From NCBI RefSeq assembly GCF_034480035.2, contig NZ_CP118753.2, forward strand, positions 1,893,426 to 1,957,425: 64,000 bases of DNA. Direction: 5' to 3'. Both the position numbers and the translations under genes were made by a program. Of the stretch, positions 18,265 to 27,290 are shown piece after piece (the first letter of the stretch is position 1; every line of letters starts with the position of its first letter). The notes below the pieces were generated by a model. That model saw only the letters and a list, made by a program, of their open reading frames with translations. It made no database searches and had not been told where the DNA came from. The DNA comes from Methanosphaera sp. ISO3-F5 (lineage in GTDB: Archaea > Methanobacteriota > Methanobacteria > Methanobacteriales > Methanobacteriaceae).

Positions 18265-18601
18265 TTAATTATCTTTTTCTAATATTCTTTCTAACATTTT
18301 CTGTAATTCAGGAATATCTTCTTCCATTGTATCCCATAATTCTATGAAGTTTATACCCATATAATTGTGTGCAAATATATTTCTCATTCTTACAATATCA
18401 CTCCAAGGAATTTGTGGATGTTTTTCTAAATATTCCTTAGATAATTTATTTACAGATTCTCCTAAATCTATGATAACCATCGAAACAGCTAATTGGTATG
18501 CTTTATCTGTTATTAAGTCATGTATATGAATCTCCAAATCTGTCTTTTAAGTAATAAATATTATCACATAATTCAATCATGTATTCATCAGATTTTTTCA
18601 T
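18265..18601 (-). pseudogene. HEPN (DUF86) toxin, frameshifted
   Basis: The ATG at 18601 overlaps the MNT stop and encodes MKKSDEYMIELCDNIYYLKD, then RFGDSYT before a TGA. The family pattern continues in another frame from about 18515: DLITDKAYQLAVSMVIIDLG, then IPWSDIVRMRNIFAHNY. The R-x4-H RNase motif (RNIFAHNY) is intact, so one indel near 18515 is the only evident lesion. An internal ATG at 18537 could produce a 90-residue protein that keeps the catalytic helix but lacks the first helix. Its partner MNT is directly upstream. Confidence 0.75.
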
Positions 18602-18884
18602 ACAATAATACTCCTTCTTTTTTAATACGTTTGATGAACTCTTGATTATTTATCCCAGTGGAAATAGCATCAACAGAACATCCAAAAGCTTCTTCTAATT
18701 TGTTTATTAATGCAGCATGTTGTAATAATCCACGTAATCCTCCATTATCAAAATAAAAATCAATATCACTTTCTTCAGTTGCTTCACCCCTAGCATATGG
18801 TCCAAACAAACTTAAACTATCCACATCAAATGCTTTAGCAATAGGAACAGCTTTTTTTCTAATTTCATCAATGGTATAAATCAT
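18588..18884 (-). CDS. MNT-type minimal nucleotidyltransferase (putative antitoxin)
   Basis: This 98-residue protein starts MIYTIDEIRKKAVPIAKAF and has the family loop as LFGPYARGEATEESDIDFYFD. The two metal-binding Asp residues are kept, but the second position of the GS-loop is Pro instead of Ser. CSVDAIS supplies the third acidic site. It is paralogous to the protein at 3553-3846. The stop overlaps the start of the HEPN gene, as in other MNT-HEPN operons. Confidence 0.85.
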   Translation of the reverse strand: MIYTIDEIRKKAVPIAKAFDVDSLSLFGPYARGEATEESDIDFYFDNGGLRGLLQHAALINKLEEAFGCSVDAISTGINNQEFIKRIKKEGVLLYEKI

Positions 18885-18977
18885 AGTATCACTATATAAT
18901 CATAGGTGTAGAAAAATTATATAATTATTTAGTAATTAACACAATTTTCATAAAAAGTAATTGGGGTTAGTGGGGGA

Positions 18978-20336
18978 TTATATATGTTTTTCAAGGAATT
19001 TTGTTGAAACTTCACTTATTTTATCTAAGTGTTCTTGTGTTTTTCCTTCAGCTGTGATTCTAACGTATGGTTCTGTACCTGATGGTCTAACCAATACCCA
19101 GCTTCCATCAGTAAATAATACTCTGACTCCATCAATTGTCAATACTTCTTCCACATCACTGAATTCATCAACAAATGATTCTTCAACACTTTTCATAACA
19201 CTTTCTTTTTTATCATTACTGCATGTTATCTTTTCACGTATTGTTGGATAACTTTCAATGGCATCTAATTGTTCTGATAGTTTTCCATTCTTTTGGATAC
19301 ATCTTACTATTCTTAAACCGGATAGTAATCCGTCTGGGCACATGCAGAAGTCTGGATGAAGCCATGTTCCACTTGGTTCTCCACCGAATGTTGCATTGTT
19401 TTCATTGATGGATTCGGCTACGTGAACGTCTCCTACTGGTGTGCGTAATACTTTGCCTCCAAGTTTTTTCATCTCAGTATCTAGACATGCTGATGCATCA
19501 ACTGTAGTTACTACTGTTCCTCCGAATTCCTTGGCAATGACTGTTAGTAGTTTATCAAAATCGGATATGTAACCGTTTTCGTCGATTGCTATCATGCGGT
19601 CGGCGTCACCGTCATGGGCAAGGCCTACATCTGCGCCTAATACTTTTACGGTTTTCATAAGTTCTTGAAGGTTTGCACTGTTTGGTTCTGGGTTACGTCC
19701 TGGGAAGAATCCGTCTGGTTGTGCGTTAAGTGTTATTACTTCCATTCCTGCACGTCTTAGTGCTTCTGGTGATAGTTCTGAACCAGCACCACTTGCACAG
19801 TCAACAACTACTTTTAATGGTTTTGTTGGGTCAATTCCGGATACTTTTATGATATCATCCACGTATTCGTCCTTAAATGGTGTGATGTCATATTCTTTAC
19901 CTACTTTGTCCCATCCTACTTTTTCAAAGTCTTGTTCGTAGACGATTCTTTCGATTTCTCTTTCCTGGTTTTGTTTGTATGCTAGTCCGTCTGCATTCCA
20001 TAATTTTATACCATTATACTTTGATGGGTTGTGTGAAGCTGTGATCATTATACCTGCATCTGCACCTTTTTTTAGTGTGGCATATCCTACTGTTGGTGTT
20101 GGTACCATTCCTAGCAGTAATACGTCACATCCGCATTCTTGTAGTCCTGCTGATATGATGTTTTCTAGTATTTTTCCACTGGTCCTGGTGTCACGTCCTA
20201 GCACTACTTTTTTGCCACATCCTCCAATGTATTTTGCTAGTGCTCGTGCTACGTCTAATGCTAGTTCTGGTGTCACATCTTTCTGGTATTCTCCACGTAT
20301 TCCTGATGTTCCAAAGAGTTTTGGTATGTTTGTCAT
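18978..20336 (-). CDS. glmM: Phosphoglucosamine mutase (archaeal GlmM, phosphohexomutase family)
   Basis: This 452-residue protein has all the phosphohexomutase signatures: FGTSGIRGEY at the start, the active-site serine loop IMITASHNPSKYNG, the Mg2+ site GLAHDGDADRM, the sugar-binding FGGEPSGTW, and the phosphate-binding VRPSGTEPYVRI near the C-terminus. It should interconvert glucosamine-6-phosphate and glucosamine-1-phosphate for UDP-GlcNAc synthesis, feeding the GlmU-like enzyme at the window start. Archaeal members can also act on other hexose phosphates. The apgM gene lies upstream on the same strand. Confidence 0.93.
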   Translation of the reverse strand: MTNIPKLFGTSGIRGEYQKDVTPELALDVARALAKYIGGCGKKVVLGRDTRTSGKILENIISAGLQECGCDVLLLGMVPTPTVGYATLKKGADAGIMITASHNPSKYNGIKLWNADGLAYKQNQEREIERIVYEQDFEKVGWDKVGKEYDITPFKDEYVDDIIKVSGIDPTKPLKVVVDCASGAGSELSPEALRRAGMEVITLNAQPDGFFPGRNPEPNSANLQELMKTVKVLGADVGLAHDGDADRMIAIDENGYISDFDKLLTVIAKEFGGTVVTTVDASACLDTEMKKLGGKVLRTPVGDVHVAESINENNATFGGEPSGTWLHPDFCMCPDGLLSGLRIVRCIQKNGKLSEQLDAIESYPTIREKITCSNDKKESVMKSVEESFVDEFSDVEEVLTIDGVRVLFTDGSWVLVRPSGTEPYVRITAEGKTQEHLDKISEVSTKFLEKHI

Positions 20337-20448
20337 CTATTTTTTTCTCCTATGAAAGTGTAATTGTTTGAATCTTTTAAAAATAATATTTTTTATTAAT
20401 AGTCTAAAGAAATATGGGGGGGGTTAAGGATTTGTTTAGAGTAATGTT

Positions 20449-21681
20449 TTATGCTCCAAATTTGCTGGTTACATTCATCAGATCTCTAATCATTTGTAGT
20501 ACGTCTGATCCTCTGATACGGCATAGTCCTCCTTTTGCTGCTTGTCTTTCTCCGTATTCTGTGATGTCATCTACACGTAATCCGTCGGCTTTCATGAATA
20601 CTGGTACTGGGTCTCCTGTATGGTCTCCTACTCCTACTGGTGTGGAGTGGTCTGCTGTTACGAATAGTACGATGTCATCAAGTTGGCTTACTTCTTTCAT
20701 TATCACTGAATCAATTTTTTCTATGAAGTCTCTTTTACCGAATATGTCTCCGTCGTGTCCTGCTTCGTCTGCTCCGTCAACGTTTATGAGCATGAAGTCG
20801 TAGGTGTCGTCTTTCATGTATTTTATTATGTAGTCACGTACACTTTCTATGTCTGTGTTTATTCCTCCTGTTGCTCCTGGTATGTCTACTATGTCGAGTC
20901 CTGCTATTTTTGCTATTCCTTTGATTAGTCCGGTTTCTGCTACGCATACGCCTTTGAGTCCGTATTTTTCTTCGAATGATGGTACGTTTGGTACTGCTCC
21001 TACTCCTCTTGGTAGTACGATGTTTGCTGGGTTTTCACCATTTTTTATTCTTTCCTGGTTTACTGGGTGGTCTTTTAGTAGTTCGTAGGATTGTTTTACG
21101 AATTTGTTCACTAGGTCTGCGGTGTATTTTGCTTCTTCTGAGTCGTCTAATGCTTTTACTGTTTTTGGTTTGTTTCCTTCATGTTTTGGGTCTGCGTCAC
21201 TTATTTGGTCGGATAGTCCTTCGCCTCTTAGTACTAGTACTGCTCTGTGTGCGTCTGATTCTTTGAAGATTACTTCTACGTTGTCGTCTAGTTTCATTGT
21301 GTTGATTGTTTCTGCGATTTTGTCTGTTCCTTCCATTATTCTTCCTGCACGTCTGTCGATTACGGTGAGGTCATCTTCTGCTGTTGAGAAGTTACATCTG
21401 AATGCTACGTCTCCTGGTTTTACGTCAACGTTTACTCCTGCTGCTTCGAAAGGTCCTCTTCCAGTGTAAACTTCGTATGGGTCGTAGCCTAGTAGTGTGA
21501 GGTGTGCGGTGTCACTGCCGGGTCTTACTCCTGGTCTTATTGTATCCATTATTCCGGTTATTCCTTCTTCTACCATTTTGTTCATGTATGGTGTGTTTGC
21601 TGCTTCGAGTGGTGTTTTGTTGTCTAGTTCTTTTACTGGACGATCTCCCATTCCGTCTATTACAAATATAATTCCTTTCAT
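20449..21681 (-). CDS. apgM: 2,3-bisphosphoglycerate-independent phosphoglycerate mutase, archaeal type
   Basis: This 410-residue protein starts MKGIIFVIDGMGDRP, the alkaline-phosphatase-superfamily metal site of archaeal iPGM. It continues with GVRPGSDTAHLTLLGYDP (nucleophilic Ser region), PFEAAGVNVDVKPGD, INVDGADEAGHDGD and VTADHSTPVGVGDHTGDPVP (metal ligands). It interconverts 3- and 2-phosphoglycerate in glycolysis/gluconeogenesis. The DUF92 gene upstream ends 6 nt before this start, so the two are probably co-transcribed. Confidence 0.95.
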   Translation of the reverse strand: MKGIIFVIDGMGDRPVKELDNKTPLEAANTPYMNKMVEEGITGIMDTIRPGVRPGSDTAHLTLLGYDPYEVYTGRGPFEAAGVNVDVKPGDVAFRCNFSTAEDDLTVIDRRAGRIMEGTDKIAETINTMKLDDNVEVIFKESDAHRAVLVLRGEGLSDQISDADPKHEGNKPKTVKALDDSEEAKYTADLVNKFVKQSYELLKDHPVNQERIKNGENPANIVLPRGVGAVPNVPSFEEKYGLKGVCVAETGLIKGIAKIAGLDIVDIPGATGGINTDIESVRDYIIKYMKDDTYDFMLINVDGADEAGHDGDIFGKRDFIEKIDSVIMKEVSQLDDIVLFVTADHSTPVGVGDHTGDPVPVFMKADGLRVDDITEYGERQAAKGGLCRIRGSDVLQMIRDLMNVTSKFGA

Positions 21682-21687
21682 TTTATA

Positions 21688-22365
21688 TCATACTCCGATA
21701 CTTGTTATAATGATACCAACTAATGCTCCGACTACTGTGGCAGATAGGTTAACGTGTTCGTTGTTGAATAGTCCGCTACGTTCTAGTGTGGCTCCTAGCA
21801 AACTGTCTGCGAAGCATCCTATTGTTCCTGCAATTAATGCTATTATTATGCTGTTTGTCAGGTTTGGTGACACGTTTATTATGTATGAGCTTATTCCGAT
21901 TATTGTTGCTCCTATTATTCCTGCCGTAGTTCCGAGTACTGATATTCCTCCGTCAGTACCTGGTTTTACTTGTTCCCTACTTGTTATTAGTATAGGTTTG
22001 CTTAGTACTCCTATTTCACTTGCCATAGTATCTGCTGTTGCTGTTGCTATTGCTCCTATGAATCCTGCATAATTTCCGAATAATGCCATTATCACTGGAA
22101 CTATTCCATTGGATACTACGTTTCGTACTGTTCTTTTTTCGTGTTTAAGTCCGATTCTTTTCTTGTAATCTGATTTAAACTTTGTGAAAACTGAGCCTAA
22201 AAGTAGAAATAGTAAAAGTATTGCTAGCCAATTAAATCCTCTGTGTATTACTATAACTATTCCAATTATTGTTACAAATGCTGAGCCTAGTAGGTCTAGG
22301 GCTCCGCTTAGGTATACTATGATTCCGAATATTAGACAAATAATGAGGAATATTAATTGTATCAT
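21688..22365 (-). CDS. DUF92 family membrane protein
   Basis: This 225-residue polytopic protein has the DUF92 core: GNYAGFIGAIATATADTMAS followed by GVLSKPILIT and PGTDGGISVLGT. The family includes plant phytyl-phosphate kinase VTE6, so a polyprenyl-phosphate kinase role in archaeal lipid metabolism is possible but not shown by the sequence. It lies upstream of apgM with a 6-nt gap. Confidence 0.85.
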   Translation of the reverse strand: MIQLIFLIICLIFGIIVYLSGALDLLGSAFVTIIGIVIVIHRGFNWLAILLLFLLLGSVFTKFKSDYKKRIGLKHEKRTVRNVVSNGIVPVIMALFGNYAGFIGAIATATADTMASEIGVLSKPILITSREQVKPGTDGGISVLGTTAGIIGATIIGISSYIINVSPNLTNSIIIALIAGTIGCFADSLLGATLERSGLFNNEHVNLSATVVGALVGIIITSIGV

Positions 22366-22482
22366 ATAATAATTTTTGTGTTTTATTTATATAATAACTT
22401 TGGATATATTGTGTGTAAAAATAAAGAAAATTGGATGGAGGTTAAGTATTGTTTATTTTTTTCCTTTTATTAGTTGAAGTTT

Positions 22483-23058
22483 TTAGTTTAGTACTTTTGT
22501 TTTTATTGTTTCAACTTTTTTGAGTGGGTAAATTTTCTTTGCTTCGTGGTATATGTTTGATGCAAATTTACCTGAGATGATTTCTTTTACGAGTTCATCT
22601 AAGTTCTTTTCTGCTGCATTTTCAATAATCATTCTGTGCATTGTTTCTCTTATGAGTTTTTGTTGTGATGATTTTGCTCTTTTTACTGTGATTGCTAGCA
22701 TGTGTACGTTTAGTTTTTGTCCGTCTTTTGTAGTTGCATCAGTTATTGTGTCTATACGGCTGGTTCCTCTTCTGATCATACTACGTGTGTAGTCGGTTGT
22801 TACTTTGTGTCCTGTGAATTTTGTGTATGCTCTTTCTCCGCTTACGTGGTCTACTTCGAAGAATAGTTTTACGTATTGTCTGCTGAAGTCGCCGGTTATT
22901 TCACGCATTGAGGTTTCTATTTTTCTTCCCACTAGCATTTCTGGTTCTCTTGCTGGGCTTGTTCCTAAGCTTGCTTCTTCAAAGTCTGCTGGTGCTAATA
23001 TTTCGTACCATGTTTTTTCTCTCCAGGTGTCACGTACTCGTCTTCTTGCTTTTGCCAT
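22483..23058 (-). CDS. rps3ae: 30S ribosomal protein S3Ae (eS1)
   Basis: This 191-residue basic protein begins MAKARRRVRDTWREKTWYEI. FEEASLGTSPAREPEMLVGR, FTGHKVTTDYTRSMIRRGTS and the C-terminal IYPLKKVETIKTKVL match the archaeal/eukaryotic eS1 family. It is a component of the small ribosomal subunit. A strong ribosome site (GGAGATAATG) precedes the ATG. Confidence 0.97.
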   Translation of the reverse strand: MAKARRRVRDTWREKTWYEILAPADFEEASLGTSPAREPEMLVGRKIETSMREITGDFSRQYVKLFFEVDHVSGERAYTKFTGHKVTTDYTRSMIRRGTSRIDTITDATTKDGQKLNVHMLAITVKRAKSSQQKLIRETMHRMIIENAAEKNLDELVKEIISGKFASNIYHEAKKIYPLKKVETIKTKVLN

Positions 23059-23506
23059 TATATCATTATCTCCTTATATTTTTTTTTATTGTAATTTTGT
23101 TATTAGTTTGATTTATGTTACAGCAATGTTTCATTCCTTTTTTTTTGCTGTTATATTTTTTTTGGGATTTTTTTTGGGTATGTTTGATTAGTTCCCAATT
23201 CTAATCACTTTTTTTTATTGAAAATGTTTAAATCTATTAAGTTTGAAAAGAATCCGTCAGGTCGTGTTATGGTAAATAAAACATGGTTTGTCTTTTATAA
23301 AAAAATTTAGATACGCATGACTTCTTGTTGTCATATTTTCTTATAATAATCCGTTTATTATTTTTGGATTATAAATTACCATAGACCTAGTCTATATCTT
23401 ATTTTAATATTATATTTTTTATATAATAAATACTTGCCTATTGTCGGCGAGTAAAAAATTTTTGTTTAAAAGGAGTATACTGAAAGGAATCTTATGTTTG
23501 ATTTAA
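23059..23506. other. Intergenic region with one GC-richer hairpin
   Basis: About 450 bp of T-rich DNA upstream of rps3ae (its promoter) and downstream of the 23507 gene. The only structure seen is the hairpin at 23431-23453. Confidence 0.5.
23431..23453 (-). terminator. Possible terminator hairpin
   Basis: TACTTGCC-tattgtc-GGCGAGTA forms an 8-bp stem (one G-U pair), the GC-richest element in this gap. It lies 54 nt beyond the end of the minus-strand gene at 23507, so a 3' end/processing role is possible. Confidence 0.35.
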
Positions 23507-24349
23507 TCAGATATTGTCCCATATTTCTTCAAAATCATATTTTGAATCCTTTTCATGTGCATGAGTTTCCTTGTCCATGCTTATTATAAAATCATGTAAT
23601 TTGTCTGAATATTCATTTTCAGTTAAATGTTCTGTGTTAAAGTATTTGTTCTCACTATTTTTCATTATTTCCTCGTATGAGAAGTCTGGGTAGTATAACT
23701 GTACGTATAATCTGGAATGTTTGTTTTGTGTTCCTGGTAGTGGTACCAGTTGTGCGTATGGTTCTATGTTTTCAAATATGAGTGTGTTAAGTTCTAGTTT
23801 TTCCTGAACTAGTTTTAACAGGTTATAGTATGTTAAACTAGATCTTTTAAGTTTTAAATCCTTTTTTGGATAGTAAAGTAGGCATTCATTGTATCCGTTG
23901 AACATTAGGATTCCTTTGATGTTGAAGTGTGTTTTGAAGAAGTTGTATGTTTTTTGTGTTTCTATTATTATTTCTTTGTTAAATCCAAGGTTTATTGATC
24001 TTCTTATGAACATGAATTTTTGGATTTCGTTTAATTTTGAGACTTCTTCTTGGATTACGGATGTGTCCTGTCTGAATCGGAATAGTATGTAGTTTTTCTC
24101 TGCATATTCCTCGAATTTGTTTATGTTGGTGTTGTCCCATCGTATAATGTTTTCATCTGTAAGGTAATTGTATAGGCTGATGTAGAACTCTGTGTTTTTA
24201 AATTCGTTTATTTTTTCTGCTAGTTCTTCTAAGTTTAGTATAGGGTAATTGGTGTATCCGGTTTCATCGTTTCCTATTGTTATTAGTCGGTTGAATGTTT
24301 CCCCATATAATTTTTCATATAGTTTGAACCAGTTTTCATCTATTTTCAT
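23507..24349 (-). CDS. Uncharacterised protein, faint resemblance to archaeo-eukaryotic primases
   Basis: This soluble protein of about 280 residues has no confidently recognised domain. The middle has a strand pair GILMFNGYNECLLYYPK, about 45 residues before AQLVPLPGTQNKHSRLYV. That order recalls the S-G-x-K-G-x-H and R-L-P-G-T-x-x-K motifs of AEP primase/polymerase proteins, but the first Asp-x-Asp motif is not evident. The fit is therefore weak. The ATG at 24349 is chosen because AAAGGAGA precedes it. Confidence 0.6.
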   Translation of the reverse strand: MKIDENWFKLYEKLYGETFNRLITIGNDETGYTNYPILNLEELAEKINEFKNTEFYISLYNYLTDENIIRWDNTNINKFEEYAEKNYILFRFRQDTSVIQEEVSKLNEIQKFMFIRRSINLGFNKEIIIETQKTYNFFKTHFNIKGILMFNGYNECLLYYPKKDLKLKRSSLTYYNLLKLVQEKLELNTLIFENIEPYAQLVPLPGTQNKHSRLYVQLYYPDFSYEEIMKNSENKYFNTEHLTENEYSDKLHDFIISMDKETHAHEKDSKYDFEEIWDNI

Positions 24350-24563
24350 AATAGATTCTCCTTTCAATATATTTTTTATTGATTTTATTCTAAATTATTT
24401 TTAAGAGTGAATGCTTTTTTATTAGTTGTGATTTACTCTTTTAATTATAGATATTAATTGTATAGTCAATTTTGTTAAAATATAATTTAATTTTAATCTA
24501 GCAAACTTTAAAATGATGTTTTTCTGATTCAATAAAAATAAAAAATATATGTTTAGTGGGAGG

Positions 24564-24908
24564 TTAGAATTTAATGTTATCTCGTTTATTCTGGCGACTT
24601 ATGAATTCATCAAGGACTGCTTCAACAGACCCCTCTTCCTGGATGACCTTAATACCCATCTTTTCAACTTCAGCCTTAGCAACCATGCCCATTTTTTCAC
24701 AAATAACAATATCGCAATTCTTGATAGCATCAGCTGATTTTTCCCATTCTTCACCATCAGGCCTACGATCTTTTGAAGAGAAGATAACATTATCGTATTC
24801 AATATTATGACTTTTTTCATCATACTTATAAATAACAAAATATTCACAAATACCAAAATGTTCCAAACGTTTACCATTACTCTTAACAGCAACTCCAATC
24901 TTTTTCAT
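24564..24908 (-). CDS. NifX/NifB-like iron-molybdenum-cofactor-binding domain protein
   Basis: This 114-residue protein is a single dinitrogenase Fe-Mo cofactor domain: it starts MKKIGVAVKSNGKRLEHFG (the strand-loop with HFG), then ADAIKNCDIVICEKMGMVAK and GIKVIQEEGSVEAVLDEFI. Stand-alone members in methanogens bind Fe-S or Mo-Fe-S clusters and are not limited to nitrogen fixers. No nif structural genes are nearby, so a general metal-cluster role is more likely. It is divergent from the flavodoxin-like gene at 24986. Confidence 0.85.
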   Translation of the reverse strand: MKKIGVAVKSNGKRLEHFGICEYFVIYKYDEKSHNIEYDNVIFSSKDRRPDGEEWEKSADAIKNCDIVICEKMGMVAKAEVEKMGIKVIQEEGSVEAVLDEFISRQNKRDNIKF

Positions 24909-24985
24909 AAACTATCCCCCTTACTAATCTACACATATATTTTGTAAGTACTCCTTATTATTTTTAAGTTACAATATATAGTAGT

Positions 24986-25588
24986 ATGAAAAAAAGAGTT
25001 CATATAATATACTGTCATCCAAGTACAAAGTCAACAACCTACCTAATAAAAGAGGAGTATATTAAAGGATTAAAGAGTGCCGATATAGAGTATACAATAA
25101 CTGACTTATATGCATCTAAATTTAATCCGGACATATCGGAGGAGGAATATCTTCGAGAAAACAACAATATTCCACATAAATTATCAGAGGATGTTCTGTA
25201 TGAACAGGAATTAATAAACAATTCGGATATTCTTACATTCATATTCCCATTATTCTGGATGGATGCACCTGCAAAACTTGTAGGATATTTCTCCAGGATT
25301 TTTACAAAAGGCTTCAAATATGGTGTAAATGAATATGATGAAGGAAGAATGAAACAGGTAAGTCAAACAAATTTTCTGATAACTACGGGCAGCAGTTTTG
25401 ATGATTTAAAACGGGACGGAAAAATAAGTGCTCTGAAAACAATATTTGTGGATGATAGGCTTGCTGGTAAATCATTAAAAAATAGGATGTACTTCTTCTC
25501 AGAGACATCATATGAGAAAGAAAAAAGGTTACATAATAAGCAAAGATACGCAAAAAAAGCTAGAAGTATTGGAAGAAAAACTGTTTAA
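24986..25588 (+). CDS. Flavodoxin-fold NAD(P)H (quinone) oxidoreductase family protein
   Basis: This 200-residue protein starts KKRVHIIYCHPSTKSTTYLI (flavin phosphate loop of the Flavodoxin_2 family). LTFIFPLFWMDAPAKLVGYF is the hallmark W-x-x-P-A-x-L-K segment of the MdaB/KefF/NQO group. FLITTGSS is the second FMN-binding loop. It probably reduces quinone-like or electrophilic compounds with FMN/FAD; the physiological acceptor in a methanogen is not evident. Its stop overlaps by 4 bp the stop of the convergent DUF116 gene. Confidence 0.85.
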   Translation: MKKRVHIIYCHPSTKSTTYLIKEEYIKGLKSADIEYTITDLYASKFNPDISEEEYLRENNNIPHKLSEDVLYEQELINNSDILTFIFPLFWMDAPAKLVGYFSRIFTKGFKYGVNEYDEGRMKQVSQTNFLITTGSSFDDLKRDGKISALKTIFVDDRLAGKSLKNRMYFFSETSYEKEKRLHNKQRYAKKARSIGRKTV

Positions 25589-26256
25589 ACATAATCTTCC
25601 TTTTTATAATTTGTGGTAGGTTGTGTTTGATTAACTAATTCAATAACTTCATCTACATCAACCAATGTATTAATACAACCATCCTTTAAAAGATAAACTC
25701 CCTGAGGATTAAAAGAATTCAGAGAAGTCATTGCAAGATTTAAATCAACAGGACAGGCAACACCAATAACTCCCTTAAAAGGCCTTTTCTTAACAACATT
25801 TTTAATAAAAGTTGAACCCGGAACAATATAAACATCAAGACCCTTCTTATCACTAATATTCTTAATAGTACCAATAGAACATTTGCCACAACAAACACAT
25901 TCAATACCCTGTTCACCAAGTACAGCAGGACAATTAGTAGCCCTAAGACAATGAGGTAAAACCATAATCACATCAGTAGCATTCAGCTCACTGAATTTTT
26001 TCCTATTAACATTATTTCTAAGATCAATACCTATCTGATCAATAATCAAATCATTCAAATGTAATAATTGAAGCAATCTTTTAATAGTAGGATATGTTAA
26101 ATTAAGAGTAAACAGTAATAAGTTTGGAAATATTAATTTATTTCTACGAATAAGGTAAAAACCAAGAATTAATGTTATACTGACTAGTATTAGTAAAATA
26201 ATTAGTAAAATAACTACCAATTCGCCCAATAAGGTGTAAATATTTAAAGTTATCAT
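25585..26256 (-). CDS. DUF116 family membrane-associated Cys-rich protein
   Basis: This 223-residue protein has one or two N-terminal membrane helices. A conserved domain follows with VLPHCLRATNCPA, GIECVCCGKCSIG and FKGVIGVACPVDLNLAM. The Cys spacing (C-x5-C, C-x-C-C-x2-C) is typical of DUF116 and suggests a metal or Fe-S site. Function is unknown. Confidence 0.85.
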   Translation of the reverse strand: MITLNIYTLLGELVVILLIILLILVSITLILGFYLIRRNKLIFPNLLLFTLNLTYPTIKRLLQLLHLNDLIIDQIGIDLRNNVNRKKFSELNATDVIMVLPHCLRATNCPAVLGEQGIECVCCGKCSIGTIKNISDKKGLDVYIVPGSTFIKNVVKKRPFKGVIGVACPVDLNLAMTSLNSFNPQGVYLLKDGCINTLVDVDEVIELVNQTQPTTNYKKEDYV

Positions 26257-26453
26257 GATAATTCGAATAATATTTATTAATATATACCTTTGTATCTTCT
26301 TGTTAATAATAATTTATAGAAATCTTTTTATTGTTTGGAATAGATATATAATAAATACTATTCTAATAAGTCATATTATTCTAAAATATTAATAGGATAA
26401 TATATTTAATAGAATTCTTTATTTATAAAATAAAATATTAAAAAAAGTTTAAT

Positions 26454-26969
26454 ATGACTAAAATTGTAATTTATCATTCAAGAGAATGTGATCCTAAAAG
26501 ATGCACATCCATAAAACTTCAAAAGCAGAACAAGGTATCCATTACACATAACATGCGTAAAATACCTTACAATGCAATAATATTAGATGCTGAAGCAACA
26601 AAAGCAGTATCTATGGAAGATAAAGATAAAATTACAAAATATGGACTGTCAGCATTGGACTGTTCCTGGAAGAAATTAAAAAACTCATCATTTAATTTCA
26701 AATCCAAGAAAAATCACAGGTTACTTCCATTCTTAGTAGCAGCAAACCCTGTTAACTATGGAAAACCATGTATACTTTCAAGTGCTGAAGCATTAAGTGC
26801 TGCATTATATATTGTAGGTTATAAGGATGAAGCTCATGATTTAATGAATTCATTTAAATGGGGTCCACATTTCATTTCACTTAATGAAAACTTATTAGAA
26901 GCCTATAGTGAGGCAAAAAACAGTACTGAAATTGTAAAGGTACAAAATGAATTCTTAGGAGGAAACTAA
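26454..26969 (+). CDS. tsr3: 16S rRNA aminocarboxypropyltransferase Tsr3
   Basis: This 171-residue protein of the DUF367/Tsr3 family has ALDCSWKKL, then [20 protein letters not shown] and [14 protein letters not shown] (SAM-binding deep-trefoil knot region), and [14 protein letters not shown]. Tsr3 transfers the aminocarboxypropyl group of SAM to a hypermodified uridine in the small-subunit rRNA. The rpl40e gene starts 1 nt after its stop, so the two ribosome-related genes form an operon. No Shine-Dalgarno precedes this ATG, so leaderless translation is possible. Confidence 0.93.
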   Translation: MTKIVIYHSRECDPKRCTSIKLQKQNKVSITHNMRKIPYNAIILDAEATKAVSMEDKDKITKYGLSALDCSWKKLKNSSFNFKSKKNHRLLPFLVAANPVNYGKPCILSSAEALSAALYIVGYKDEAHDLMNSFKWGPHFISLNENLLEAYSEAKNSTEIVKVQNEFLGGN

Positions 26970-26970
26970 C

Positions 26971-27117
26971 ATGGCAAAATTTGAAGAAGCTGAAAACAGA
27001 ATGTTCAACATTAAAATTTGTTTAAAATGTAACGCAAGAAACCCAGCTACTGCAAAATCCTGTAGGAAATGTGGTTACACTGGTTTAAGATTCAAAGCAA
27101 AAGAACCAAGAGGATAG
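26971..27117 (+). CDS. rpl40e: 50S ribosomal protein L40e
   Basis: A small 48-residue protein: [20 protein letters not shown], then the second knuckle [19 protein letters not shown]. The two C-x2-C pairs form the zinc ribbon of eL40. The ribosome site AGGAGG lies inside the last codons of tsr3, showing translational coupling. It is easily missed because of its size. Confidence 0.95.
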   Translation: MAKFEEAENRMFNIKICLKCNARNPATAKSCRKCGYTGLRFKAKEPRG

Positions 27118-27290
27118 ATTAATTGTACTAAACCCAAAGTACAATTTATTTTTTTCCTTAAACAAATTTTTAAGCTCCAAAAAAACAACAATACTATTTC
27201 TATTATATAATAAGTAAATACTAATACTTTCAAATATTAAATTATAACCAAACAAATAATTTTTAAACAGGTACAAAAGAGTAGATATCA

